A stretch of 37,046 bases of DNA from Nitrospirota bacterium (lineage in GTDB: Bacteria; Nitrospirota; Nitrospiria; Nitrospirales; Nitrospiraceae): positions 1 to 37,046 of the forward strand of contig JACAFD010000292.1 in the NCBI GenBank assembly GCA_013388555.1, given 5' to 3'. Under the pieces are notes generated by a model. That model saw only the letters and a list, made by a program, of their open reading frames with translations. It did not search any database and was not told the origin of the DNA. Position numbers and translations under genes: made by a program. Below are positions 17,717-26,821 of this stretch, in pieces (the stretch's first letter is position 1; every line of letters starts with the position of its first letter).

Positions 17717-19177
17717 ATGAACGAACGAACCTTCACGTGGCAAGACCAGATCGCCTTTGCAGATTTTTCAGGGGATCACAATCCCTGGCACATAGACCCG
17801 GTCGCTGCCAGGCGATTCATTTTTGGCGCTCCGGTGGTACATGGTATTCACTCCCTGCTGTGGGCGTTAGATATGTGGCTGAGAAGGCATCTCAGCCCGG
17901 TATGTTTACGGTCCATTAAAGTGTCGTTTCTAAAACCAGTCATGCTGAACGAGCCTGTACAGTATGTGCTCGTGTCCGATCGGGACCGGCATGCCGAGAT
18001 GACTGTACGTGCCGGCGGTTCCGTTTCGACACGCATAGACGTGGAATGGACTGCGGCTGATCACCCGCGCTCAACTGGCTTCACGGCACAGTTTCCCGTT
18101 CGGCATTCTCCGTGCGTCCTCTCGGAAAGAGAGATCGAGACTGGGTCGGGAAAGCTCGATCTCTTTTTCCATACCGACACGGCCACCAGGCTTTTCCCGT
18201 ACCTGACCAGATACCTCCCCCCATCGCAGGTGGCGGTGATACTGAACACGAGCAGGCTCGTTGGCGTCGAATGTCCTGGATTGCATTCCATCTATTCTGA
18301 GTTGGCCCTGTCAGCCGATGACTCGAACGACTGTGACGGTATGCGCTATGAAGTCACGAAATTCGATACCCGATTTGCATTGGTCGTGATGAAGGTGACG
18401 GCTCCGGGCTTAAACGGCTCCATCAAGGCGTTCGTCCGGCCAGCGCCACAGAGGCAAGCCGCATATCACAGCTTGAAAGGACTCGTGCCGAGCGATGAAT
18501 TCGCAGGTCAGCGCGCGCTGATTGTTGGCGGGTCTCGTGGCTTAGGCGAAGTCACAGCGAAGTTGCTCTGCGCGGGGGGCGCACAGGTGAAGATCACCTA
18601 CTTCCAAGGGAAGGAAGATGCGCAACGCATCGTCGACGAAATCGCTTCTGCGGGCGGTCGAGCGGACTGCTTCCATCTTGATGTGTTGGGCCTCGATCGC
18701 GACCCGCCCGACCTGTCCATCGGCGGCTGGAGCCCTACGCACCTGTACTACTTTGCCACTCCGTTCATTTTTTTGGGGACGAAGGGGAAGTTCTCAACCG
18801 AGCTCTTCAACAAATTCTGCGGGTATTATGTCACCGGACTGATGAGGACGATCGATCGGTTCGCAGGCGGTGGATCCCTGAACATCTTCTTCCCGTCCTC
18901 CACCGCCGTCGATGAGGTGCCCCTTGACATGGGCGAGTACGTGGCCGGGAAGATGGCCGGAGAAATGCTGTGTGAGTTTTTGCAAAAGACGCTGCCAAAA
19001 GCGACTATTATCAGTCCTCGAATCCCGAGGGTGGCCACCGATCAGACGGTGAGCTTCATGCCCATCAAGAACCTCGACCCGGTGCCGGTGATAATACAGG
19101 AGTTGCGTTTCTTTCATAACAGGTCGGTCCTGGCGCAGCAATCATGGACGAGAAATGATGAGCCGGCCACTCGGTGA
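17717..19177 (+). CDS. MaoC-like hotdog dehydratase / SDR oxidoreductase fusion
   Basis: N-terminus FADFSGDHNPWHIDPVAARRFIFGAPVVHGIHSL (MaoC signature); C-terminus RALIVGGSRGLGEVTAKLLCAGGAQVKITYF (TGxxxGxG-like) and YVAGK (YxxxK). Confidence 0.85.
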   Translation: MNERTFTWQDQIAFADFSGDHNPWHIDPVAARRFIFGAPVVHGIHSLLWALDMWLRRHLSPVCLRSIKVSFLKPVMLNEPVQYVLVSDRDRHAEMTVRAGGSVSTRIDVEWTAADHPRSTGFTAQFPVRHSPCVLSEREIETGSGKLDLFFHTDTATRLFPYLTRYLPPSQVAVILNTSRLVGVECPGLHSIYSELALSADDSNDCDGMRYEVTKFDTRFALVVMKVTAPGLNGSIKAFVRPAPQRQAAYHSLKGLVPSDEFAGQRALIVGGSRGLGEVTAKLLCAGGAQVKITYFQGKEDAQRIVDEIASAGGRADCFHLDVLGLDRDPPDLSIGGWSPTHLYYFATPFIFLGTKGKFSTELFNKFCGYYVTGLMRTIDRFAGGGSLNIFFPSSTAVDEVPLDMGEYVAGKMAGEMLCEFLQKTLPKATIISPRIPRVATDQTVSFMPIKNLDPVPVIIQELRFFHNRSVLAQQSWTRNDEPATR

Positions 19178-19357
19178 GTGCATGTTGTGCCGCCTCCTGG
19201 CTTCTGCGGGAAGGGTCTAGCCGCTATCGATCCCGCTGCGTAGCAATCCCCCATGCGATAAGCCTTCAAAGGCGCTGATGATTGTCCCGCGCCATTCGAT
19301 CAGCAGGTAGCTCCCGTGGTGTCAAATCCAGGGTGGCTGATGGAAAGGTCTCAAGCC

Positions 19358-20896
19358 ATGAAGGTCACGCTCAAACGATTCTTACAACTGGCGGCGCTGC
19401 TTGCATCCACCGGCGCGTTGATGGTGGGTTGCGACGCGAAGAAGGACACGCCATCTGGCACAGCAACGGCTGCTACAAGAACGGCAACGCTGACGTGGTC
19501 TGCCAACGATGAACCAGATGTGGCTCGTTATAAGGTCTATTTCGGCACAGCTTCCGGCACATTCGGGCCCCCGATCGACGTGGGGAAGACAACCTCGTAC
19601 CAGGTGACAGGCTTGACGATCGGCCAAACATACAAGTTCGCTGTGACAGCGGTTGATACCTCAAACAACGAAAGCAACTTCCCCAACGAGGTGATCACAG
19701 TCATTACGAATATCGCGCAGAGCGGATTACCCGGTCAGGCTACGACGTACTACGTGGACAAGAATGTCGCAGACGATACGAACACCTGCGCGCAGGCGAT
19801 TGATCCGCTTAGTCCGAAGCAAACGATCAGATCCGGCATTTCCTGTCTGTCCGCCGGCGATACATTGATTGTGAAGGCGGGAACATATGATGAAAGCTTC
19901 GACGATCCTTTTTCGAATACTGGAAGTAGCTGGGCCAATAAGATCACAGTCAAAGCAGAAGTACCGAGAAGCGTCATCATCAAGGCGATCGGCGGCGACT
20001 ATGTGATGACATTTCAGGAGGCGTCGCAAAGATATATTGAGTTTAACGGTGTTGAAATCGATGCGAGCAATGCATTGGCTTGTGGAGTGTGCATCAGTGG
20101 AGAGGCGCACCACATTCGCTTCAAGAATTCTGCGATCCTGAACGCGGCCAACCAAGGCGTCTCGATTCTCTCAGGAGCAGGAGCCTCTCCCGACTACAAC
20201 GAATTCATCAACGTTGAAGTGGCGAATTCAGCCTTGAACAGGCCATGTCTTGGCAGGGACGGAATGAAGCCCGAAGACGGTTACTGCCACGGCTTCTACA
20301 TTAGCTCCAATTACAATCTCTTAGATGGGGTCAACTTGCATCACAACAACGGCTATGGCCTGCAGTTTTTTCCCCGGGGCAACCGCGGGAACACGATCCG
20401 CAACAGCCTGTCGCACGACAATCTCAGCGTCGGGATCGGTTCCTTTGGAGATGACAATAGGATTGTCAACAATGTCGTCTACAACAATAACGGTGGGGGG
20501 CTCTTAATCGAAGAAACGAACAATCTCGTGTTCAACAACACCGTCTACGAGAACCCCCAAGGCATTAGCGGGCTCACCGTTAAAGGCACAGGCCATAGCG
20601 TCAAAAACAATCTTTTTTCCCTCAATGATGTCTTTGGCATACCGCGGGATCCCACAAATCTCGTCGGTACGGACCCCCTATTCTTCGCCAATGCGGCAGG
20701 CGGCAACTTTCGGCTGAAAGACAACACTAGCCCAGCCTTTGACGCAGGAATATCCCTCCCGGGAGTGGCCACCGACTTCGATAGTATACGGCGTCCTCAG
20801 GGGACTGCTCCTGACATCGGAGCGTATGAATTCTCCGGCAATGCACCGGGGGATATCGTTGCTCCTGTTCCACCGGCAGATCTGACCGTATTGTGA
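19358..20896 (+). CDS. Lipoprotein with FnIII-like domain and right-handed parallel beta-helix
   Basis: Lipobox-like LMVGC after a hydrophobic segment; FnIII-like ATLTWSANDEPDVARYKVYFG...YQVTGLTIGQTYKFAVTAVDTSNNES; beta-helix region strongly similar to CDS 8879-10120. Confidence 0.83.
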   Translation: MKVTLKRFLQLAALLASTGALMVGCDAKKDTPSGTATAATRTATLTWSANDEPDVARYKVYFGTASGTFGPPIDVGKTTSYQVTGLTIGQTYKFAVTAVDTSNNESNFPNEVITVITNIAQSGLPGQATTYYVDKNVADDTNTCAQAIDPLSPKQTIRSGISCLSAGDTLIVKAGTYDESFDDPFSNTGSSWANKITVKAEVPRSVIIKAIGGDYVMTFQEASQRYIEFNGVEIDASNALACGVCISGEAHHIRFKNSAILNAANQGVSILSGAGASPDYNEFINVEVANSALNRPCLGRDGMKPEDGYCHGFYISSNYNLLDGVNLHHNNGYGLQFFPRGNRGNTIRNSLSHDNLSVGIGSFGDDNRIVNNVVYNNNGGGLLIEETNNLVFNNTVYENPQGISGLTVKGTGHSVKNNLFSLNDVFGIPRDPTNLVGTDPLFFANAAGGNFRLKDNTSPAFDAGISLPGVATDFDSIRRPQGTAPDIGAYEFSGNAPGDIVAPVPPADLTVL

Positions 20897-21702
20897 GTTC
20901 TGAGCGCAGGACCCGCTTATTCACTTCGGATGCGGACATGAATGAAGCCTACAGGGTGAAAGATTCAGAGGACGTGAGGCGAGAAGTCATGATCGACGGG
21001 GCAATCACAGAATCCGGGGCGGAGGAGACTCGTATCTGCGCCGCCTATCGGAGGCGAACCAAGGACAAAGTCCTCTACTCGTGGTTCAACGCCGGCCATC
21101 TCTTCTTCATCCAAGAGCGGGAACGACGGGTCGTGCAGCTCCTGAAGCGACATGGTTTTTCAGAGTTAGAACAGAAGCGGATTTGCGAGATCGGCTGTGG
21201 AGCAGGTTATTGGTTGCGGGAGTTCATTAAGTGGGGTTCGCCCCCGCGGAATCTTGTCGGGATCGACCTTCTCCCGGAGCGCGTTGCAGAAGCCAAAACG
21301 CTCTGCCCATCGGGAGTGCAAATCGAGACAGGAAGTGCCGCCGAGCTGAAATTTCCCGATCGCACGTTTGACCTGGTGCTTCAATCGACGGTGCTTACGT
21401 CGATCCTGGATGCCGGCCTGAAAAGGAAGATTGCCTCGGAGATGCTTCGCGTAGTCAAAGATGATGGACTCATCCTCTGGTACGACTACATGGTGAATAA
21501 TCCGTGGAATCCGGATGTGAAGGGCATAGCCAAAAAGGAAATTACTCAGCTCTTTCCAGGTTGCCGGATCGAGATGCAGCGGATCACGCTGGTTCCGCCG
21601 TTCTCCCGTTGGCTCGCTCGCTATTCCTGGATGGCCTGTCACCTGCTCGAACGGATGCGGGTGTTCAACACGCACTATCTCGGAGTTATTTCCAAAGGCT
21701 AG
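20893..21702 (+). CDS. Class I SAM-dependent methyltransferase
   Basis: ICEIGCGAGYWLREFIKWG, LVGIDLLPERVAEAKTLCPSGVQIETGSAAELKFPDRTFDLVLQSTVLTSILD. GTG start overlaps the upstream stop; ATG at 20938 is an alternative. Confidence 0.88.
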   Translation: MSSERRTRLFTSDADMNEAYRVKDSEDVRREVMIDGAITESGAEETRICAAYRRRTKDKVLYSWFNAGHLFFIQERERRVVQLLKRHGFSELEQKRICEIGCGAGYWLREFIKWGSPPRNLVGIDLLPERVAEAKTLCPSGVQIETGSAAELKFPDRTFDLVLQSTVLTSILDAGLKRKIASEMLRVVKDDGLILWYDYMVNNPWNPDVKGIAKKEITQLFPGCRIEMQRITLVPPFSRWLARYSWMACHLLERMRVFNTHYLGVISKG

Positions 21703-21793
21703 CAGCGACGCAGGACATGTAGCTCTGCGTTGCCACCGGTTTGGCACACATCTATATTCACAACATTCATGGTTCGAGGATGGACTACCACAT

Positions 21794-22747
21794 ATGCGTA
21801 CAACTCTAGCCAACGGTCCGCCGGTCATCTCGATCGACGTGGAGGACTGGCCCCAATCCACCTGGAATCGGGACCTTCCGATCACGGATCGAGCGGTTGA
21901 CAATACGCGGCGTGTTCTTCGTCTCCTGCGCGAGACAGAGGTGCGCGCGACGATGTTTGTCCTCGGCAAGCTCGCCGAACGTTTTCCTGATCTCGTCAAG
22001 GAGATGCAGGCGGACGGTCATGAAGTGGCATGCCACGGTTATGGACACGTGGAAATTGCGCAACAATCCCCCGATGAGTTTCTGGCCGACATATGCCGTG
22101 CCAAAGATCTCCTGGAACAGATCACCGGAGAACAAGTCAAAGGCTATCGTGCTCCGGATTTTTCGATCGTTCGGAAGACGCTGTGGGCGTTTGATGCACT
22201 TGCGGAAGCCGGTTTTGAGTACGACTCCAGTATCGTGCCCGTTCGGTTAGTCCGGTATGGCATCCCTGACTGGCCGGTCCAACCTGCGCATGTGAGGCTG
22301 GCGAACGGACGTACGATCCTGGAAGCTCCCCTGGCCACGTTTAGGTGGTTTGGAAAAAACTGGCCGGTAGGTGGAGGAGGATACCATCGTCTGTTGCCGG
22401 GATGTGTGAGTCGATCCCTCGCACGGAAGGTGATGGGTGCCGCCCCGTTCGTGTTCTACTGTCATCCCTATGAGTTCGACGTGCGGGAATTGGAGGAAAT
22501 CCCGCTCCCTATTCCACTGACCGTTCGATTACACCAGGGGGCAGGGCGGCGATACTTTGAACCTCGTTTCGTCTCGTTTGTCAGGGAGTTCGGCGGACAG
22601 CGGGTGCAAGATCTGCTCTCATCGAGACATTGGCCGGAAATTGACCTCCGTACCTTCAGTCTGGACTCACCCTTGAAGCAGATTTCGGGGATCGTGGATT
22701 CCCTCCGCCCCGAAGAATCGAGATGCCCGGCCCGGCCGGAGCCATAA
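21794..22747 (+). CDS. Polysaccharide deacetylase family protein with DUF3473-type C-terminus (XrtA/PEP-CTERM-associated type)
   Basis: ISIDVEDWPQS, RRVLRLLRETEVRATMFVLGKLAERFPDLVKEMQADGHEVACHGYGH, KGYRAPDFSI, YDSSIVPVR, FVFYCHPYEFD. Confidence 0.88.
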   Translation: MRTTLANGPPVISIDVEDWPQSTWNRDLPITDRAVDNTRRVLRLLRETEVRATMFVLGKLAERFPDLVKEMQADGHEVACHGYGHVEIAQQSPDEFLADICRAKDLLEQITGEQVKGYRAPDFSIVRKTLWAFDALAEAGFEYDSSIVPVRLVRYGIPDWPVQPAHVRLANGRTILEAPLATFRWFGKNWPVGGGGYHRLLPGCVSRSLARKVMGAAPFVFYCHPYEFDVRELEEIPLPIPLTVRLHQGAGRRYFEPRFVSFVREFGGQRVQDLLSSRHWPEIDLRTFSLDSPLKQISGIVDSLRPEESRCPARPEP

Positions 22748-22946
22748 GTGCAGCTTTGCCGGCCCTTCTGACGCGATCGAGTTAGTCCTCTTGCTCCTGG
22801 TCACGCCTGGTTTCCTTAACGTCATCGCACCGTTCATCACAATCCCATAACCGGCCCGCTTGCTGCCTTGTGTGAAGCAGCCGCTCCCAAGACGTGCGAG
22901 ATCTGCTTCGCTGGCTGCCGGCTGGTCATCCGCTCGGAGGTGTCCC

Positions 22947-24104
22947 ATGAAACAATGGTTGCCTTTCCATGTCCCTGAGCTTGACGAGGACGAGATCGAC
23001 TCTGTCGTCTCCGTCCTTCGGTCCGGCTGGCTGACCACCGGCCCCAAGGTCAAACAATTCGAACAGGAGTTTGCGGCAACAACCGGGGTGCGTCACGCAA
23101 TAGCGCTCAATTCCTGCACAGCGGCTCTGCATCTGGCTCTTGACGCGGTCGATGTACAAGCGGGAGACGAGGTCATCGTTCCGACCATGACCTTTGCGGC
23201 GACGGCAGAGGTTGTGGCCTACTTTAAGGCGAAGCCCGTCCTCGTGGATTGCACAGAGGGCACATTAAACATCGATCCGGAAGGGCTTGAAAAAGCGATC
23301 ACCTCAAAAACGAAGGCCATCATCCCCGTTCACTTCGCCGGTCACCCATGTGAGATGGACGAGATCATGGCGATCGCCCGATCGCACAATCTGCCGGTGA
23401 TCGAAGATGCGGCTCATGCTCTTCCGGCACGGTATCGGGGGAAGATGATCGGAACCATTGGTGACAGCACGTGTTTCTCTTTCTATGCGACAAAGAACAT
23501 GACGACCGGCGAAGGCGGCATGGTCACGACCGACAACGACGAATGGGCAGCTCGTATTCGAACTATGAGCCTGCACGGGCTGAGTCGCGACGCCTGGAAC
23601 CGATATACGTCAAAAGGGTCGTGGGCCTACGAGATCCTCGCCCCCGGCTTCAAATACAACCTGACGGATATCGCCGCGGCGCTCGGTATTCCGCAACTGC
23701 ACAAATGCGAACGATTCTGGAAGACGCGGGAGCGGTACGCTGCGCTTTACAGCGAGGGGTTCCGCGACCTGCCGGAAATCATCTGTCCGCGCGCCGCTGA
23801 TTATGTGCAACATGCGTGGCACCTGTATGTGATCCAGCTCGACCTCGAGCGGTTACGCATCGGGCGCAACGAGTTCATCGAGCAGCTCAAAGAGCGGAAT
23901 ATCGCCAGCAGCGTTCATTTTATCCCCCTCCATCTGCATCCGTATTATCGTGACACAGGCGGCTATCGTCCCGAAGACTTCCCGGTGGCGAGCAAGGCCT
24001 ATCCACGGGTTTTGTCCTTGCCGCTGTACTCCAAAATGACGGAGAGCGACATTGAGAATGTCATAACGGTTATCACCGACGTAATCAGGATGCACCGACG
24101 CTAA
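22947..24104 (+). CDS. DegT/DnrJ/EryC1/StrS family PLP-dependent sugar aminotransferase
   Basis: LPFHVPELDEDEIDSVVSVLRSGWLTTGPKVKQFEQEFA, ALNSCTAALHLALDA, VIEDAAHALPARYRGKMIG, FYATKNMTTGEGGM. Start at 22947 after CGGAGGTG. Confidence 0.95.
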   Translation: MKQWLPFHVPELDEDEIDSVVSVLRSGWLTTGPKVKQFEQEFAATTGVRHAIALNSCTAALHLALDAVDVQAGDEVIVPTMTFAATAEVVAYFKAKPVLVDCTEGTLNIDPEGLEKAITSKTKAIIPVHFAGHPCEMDEIMAIARSHNLPVIEDAAHALPARYRGKMIGTIGDSTCFSFYATKNMTTGEGGMVTTDNDEWAARIRTMSLHGLSRDAWNRYTSKGSWAYEILAPGFKYNLTDIAAALGIPQLHKCERFWKTRERYAALYSEGFRDLPEIICPRAADYVQHAWHLYVIQLDLERLRIGRNEFIEQLKERNIASSVHFIPLHLHPYYRDTGGYRPEDFPVASKAYPRVLSLPLYSKMTESDIENVITVITDVIRMHRR

Positions 24105-26677
24105 TGAAACGCACGTTTGATTTGCTTGCAACCACCATCGGCTTGTGCCTGTGCTGGCCACTGTTAGTGGCCGTGGCCCTGCTCGTCAAGCTGGATTCAC
24201 CGGGGCCGATCCTCTTCACACAAATGCGTGTAGGGAGAGGGTTTCGTCCGTTCTTGATTTATAAATTCCGAACGATGGTGAAGGATGCGCCAAGCAAGGG
24301 AGGGCAGCTGACGATCGGACAGGATGCTCGCATCACCCGCGCAGGACGCTTTTTGCGGCGCTATAAACTGGACGAGCTGCCCCAACTCTTCAACGTCCTC
24401 AAAGGCGATATGAGTTTGGTGGGTCCACGGCCAGAAGTCCCACGCTATGTCGAGTTGTTCAGAGAAGAATACCTCAAGATTCTGACTGTCCGCCCCGGTC
24501 TGACCGATTTAGCCTCGATCCAATATATCGATGAAGCTGCGGTACTTGATCATGCCGATAACCCAGAGGATGAGTATCGGAACGTCATCTTGCCCGAAAA
24601 GATCCGACTGGCGAAACTCTACGTCTTGCATGCCTCCTTGCTGTTCGACCTTGCCATTGTCGCTCAAACGTTGTTCTGCTTGCTCGGCGTCCGGCTCATC
24701 GTCTGTGAACTGCCTGAGCTTCAGCCTCATCTTAAAGGAACGCAGGAATCGTACGGCATCATGACTCTGTCCCTCATCATGAAATGGCGACGGCCTCTTA
24801 TCGTCATTCTCGATATTGGTCTGATGATTTTGGCCAACTATTTGGCATTCTGGTTGAGGTTTGACGGAGACATCCCGTCGCAAGAAGCACAACTGTTCCA
24901 GCAAACGATTCCATGGCTTGTCGCTTTTCGCGCGGCGGCGTTCTTTTTCTTTCGTCTGAATGAAGGCTTGTGGCGATACACCAGCATCTGGGATCTGCAG
25001 AACATCTTCAGCGCGATCTTAACCAGCACCATCGCCTTCTTTTGCTGGGTCCAGTGGGGCATAGGGGTAACAGGCTATCCTCGGTCTATCTTTATTATCG
25101 ATAGCCTGCTGCTGGTGGGATTGACCACTGGGATTCGGCTGCCACGTCGGCTCTTCCGGGAGAAAGTGATCTATCGAAAGACGAAAAACGTTCTGATCAT
25201 TGGAGCAGGGGACTCAGGGGACTCAGGGGAACGGATTGTGCGAGAGATGAGAATGCATACGTCCCATCGCTATCACCCCATCGGGTTCATCGGCGACCAG
25301 GAGTCTCTCGTCGGTCAGCGGATTCATGGCGTCAAGGTTCTCGGTACGAGAAAAGACTTGTCACGAATTGTGATGGAGGAGCAGCCTCAGGAAATTGTAT
25401 TAGCCCTGCCAGAAGCAGATCCCGTGATCTTAAGAGAGATTCTGGCCGCGCTGGGCCCATCCAAGGCTGTGATCAAAACGTTACCGAGCGTGAGAGAATT
25501 ACTGGCGAACAAGAGCGTCGTCAGTCAGATCAGAACCGTTTCGCTCGCGGACCTGCTGCCGCGCGCGCCGGTAGATTGTAATGCCGACACGCTTCGCCAG
25601 ATGGTGAAGGGAAAGCGTGTGCTGATCACTGGCGCGGGCGGTTCGATCGGCTCAGAACTCTGCCGACAGATTGCCGCCTTACACCCTGAAGCCCTTCTAC
25701 TGTACGAGCGTCACGAAAACAGCCTGTATATCATCGCGAAAGAGCTGGAAGATCATGGATGGTCCTCTTTCGTGCACCCGGTGATTGGAGACATCACCGA
25801 TGTTCGTCGTTTATCATCGATCCTGGACAAGCATCGTCCGCACATCCTCTTCCACGCGGCCGCCCATAAGCACGTACCGCTGGTGGAACTCAATCCTGAC
25901 GAGGCATTGAAGAACAATTGCGTGGGAACACGGATCGTCGCAGAGGCGGCCGATCGATACGGAGTCGAGCGATTCGTCCTGATTTCCACGGACAAGGCGG
26001 TCAATCCCTCGAGCGTCATGGGTGCCACGAAGCGTGTTGCGGAGCTTATCGTACAGGATATGGCCCGACGGAGTCGCACCCGTTTTCTCACAGTCCGGTT
26101 CGGGAATGTGTTAGGCAGCAATGGAAGCGTTGTGCTGCGATTTCAGGAGCAAATCCAGGCTGGCGGGCCGGTGACTGTCACCCATCCCGATGTGCGACGG
26201 TACTTTATGCTGATCCCAGAAGCCGTTCACTTGGTGCTTCAGGCTGCCTCTCTTGCCGAGCAGGGTGCGATCTACGTTCTGGACATGGGCGAACAGATCA
26301 GGGTCTTGGATCTAGCTAGGAATCTTATCAGGCTGTCCGGCTATGTTCCGGATCAAGAAATCCCGATTCATTTCATCGGCCTCCGTCCGGGAGAAAAGCT
26401 CGATGAAGAATTGATCGGGGAGGGTGAGATAGCGAAACCCTCCGCTGCGAACAAGATCCGTCGAATCGAAACAGTGGTTTCTTCGGATCTGCGGCCGTTC
26501 GACGAGAAATTGATTGCCCTAGAAGCCGCGGCTACTCTCAGCAATTCCGCTTGGGGCATGGAGCGGTTGCGAGAATTGGTTCCGACATTCCGCGCCGCAG
26601 GATGCCCTGCGAGCCTGCCAGATCAGGCCGCGGGCGATGCGTTGGATCAGCAGGCAGCTCTTCAGGAGAATACCTAA
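24104..26677 (+). CDS. Fusion: PglC/WbaP-type initiating sugar-phosphate transferase (about residues 1-215) + WbpM/CapD-type UDP-sugar 4,6-dehydratase
   Basis: FKIL-type sugar transferase: SPGPILFTQMRVGRGFRPFLIYKFRTM...LRRYKLDELPQLFNVLKGDMSLVGPRPEVPRYV; then TM region YLAFWLRFDGDIPS, Rossmann VLIIGAGDSGDSGER, SDR VLITGAGGSIGSELCRQI, HAAAHKHVPLVE, STDKAVNPSSVMGATKRVAE, all in one uninterrupted frame. Confidence 0.93.
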   Translation: MKRTFDLLATTIGLCLCWPLLVAVALLVKLDSPGPILFTQMRVGRGFRPFLIYKFRTMVKDAPSKGGQLTIGQDARITRAGRFLRRYKLDELPQLFNVLKGDMSLVGPRPEVPRYVELFREEYLKILTVRPGLTDLASIQYIDEAAVLDHADNPEDEYRNVILPEKIRLAKLYVLHASLLFDLAIVAQTLFCLLGVRLIVCELPELQPHLKGTQESYGIMTLSLIMKWRRPLIVILDIGLMILANYLAFWLRFDGDIPSQEAQLFQQTIPWLVAFRAAAFFFFRLNEGLWRYTSIWDLQNIFSAILTSTIAFFCWVQWGIGVTGYPRSIFIIDSLLLVGLTTGIRLPRRLFREKVIYRKTKNVLIIGAGDSGDSGERIVREMRMHTSHRYHPIGFIGDQESLVGQRIHGVKVLGTRKDLSRIVMEEQPQEIVLALPEADPVILREILAALGPSKAVIKTLPSVRELLANKSVVSQIRTVSLADLLPRAPVDCNADTLRQMVKGKRVLITGAGGSIGSELCRQIAALHPEALLLYERHENSLYIIAKELEDHGWSSFVHPVIGDITDVRRLSSILDKHRPHILFHAAAHKHVPLVELNPDEALKNNCVGTRIVAEAADRYGVERFVLISTDKAVNPSSVMGATKRVAELIVQDMARRSRTRFLTVRFGNVLGSNGSVVLRFQEQIQAGGPVTVTHPDVRRYFMLIPEAVHLVLQAASLAEQGAIYVLDMGEQIRVLDLARNLIRLSGYVPDQEIPIHFIGLRPGEKLDEELIGEGEIAKPSAANKIRRIETVVSSDLRPFDEKLIALEAAATLSNSAWGMERLRELVPTFRAAGCPASLPDQAAGDALDQQAALQENT

Positions 26678-26821
26678 GCATTCTGGTGAAAAAGGATTGT
26701 GTCCCACCGCGTTCACCTGGGTTCTGCAATTCCCGTATCGTGACAGTACAACGTATTCATAACTTCAGTGGTATCCGGCGAGCACTACCCGAGCACTACC
26801 ATTGATGCGAGGAGTGGAATA

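Noticed and set aside
21166-21999. 277-aa minus-strand ORF
   Set aside because: Antisense to the methyltransferase and the DUF3473-type deacetylase; Arg/Ser/Pro-rich with no domain signature.
22766-22870. Further GG-N10-GC matches near 22766 and 22852 as sigma-54 sites
   Set aside because: They match only the minimal dinucleotides; flanking TGGCAC/TTGC consensus is missing, so they are expected by chance.
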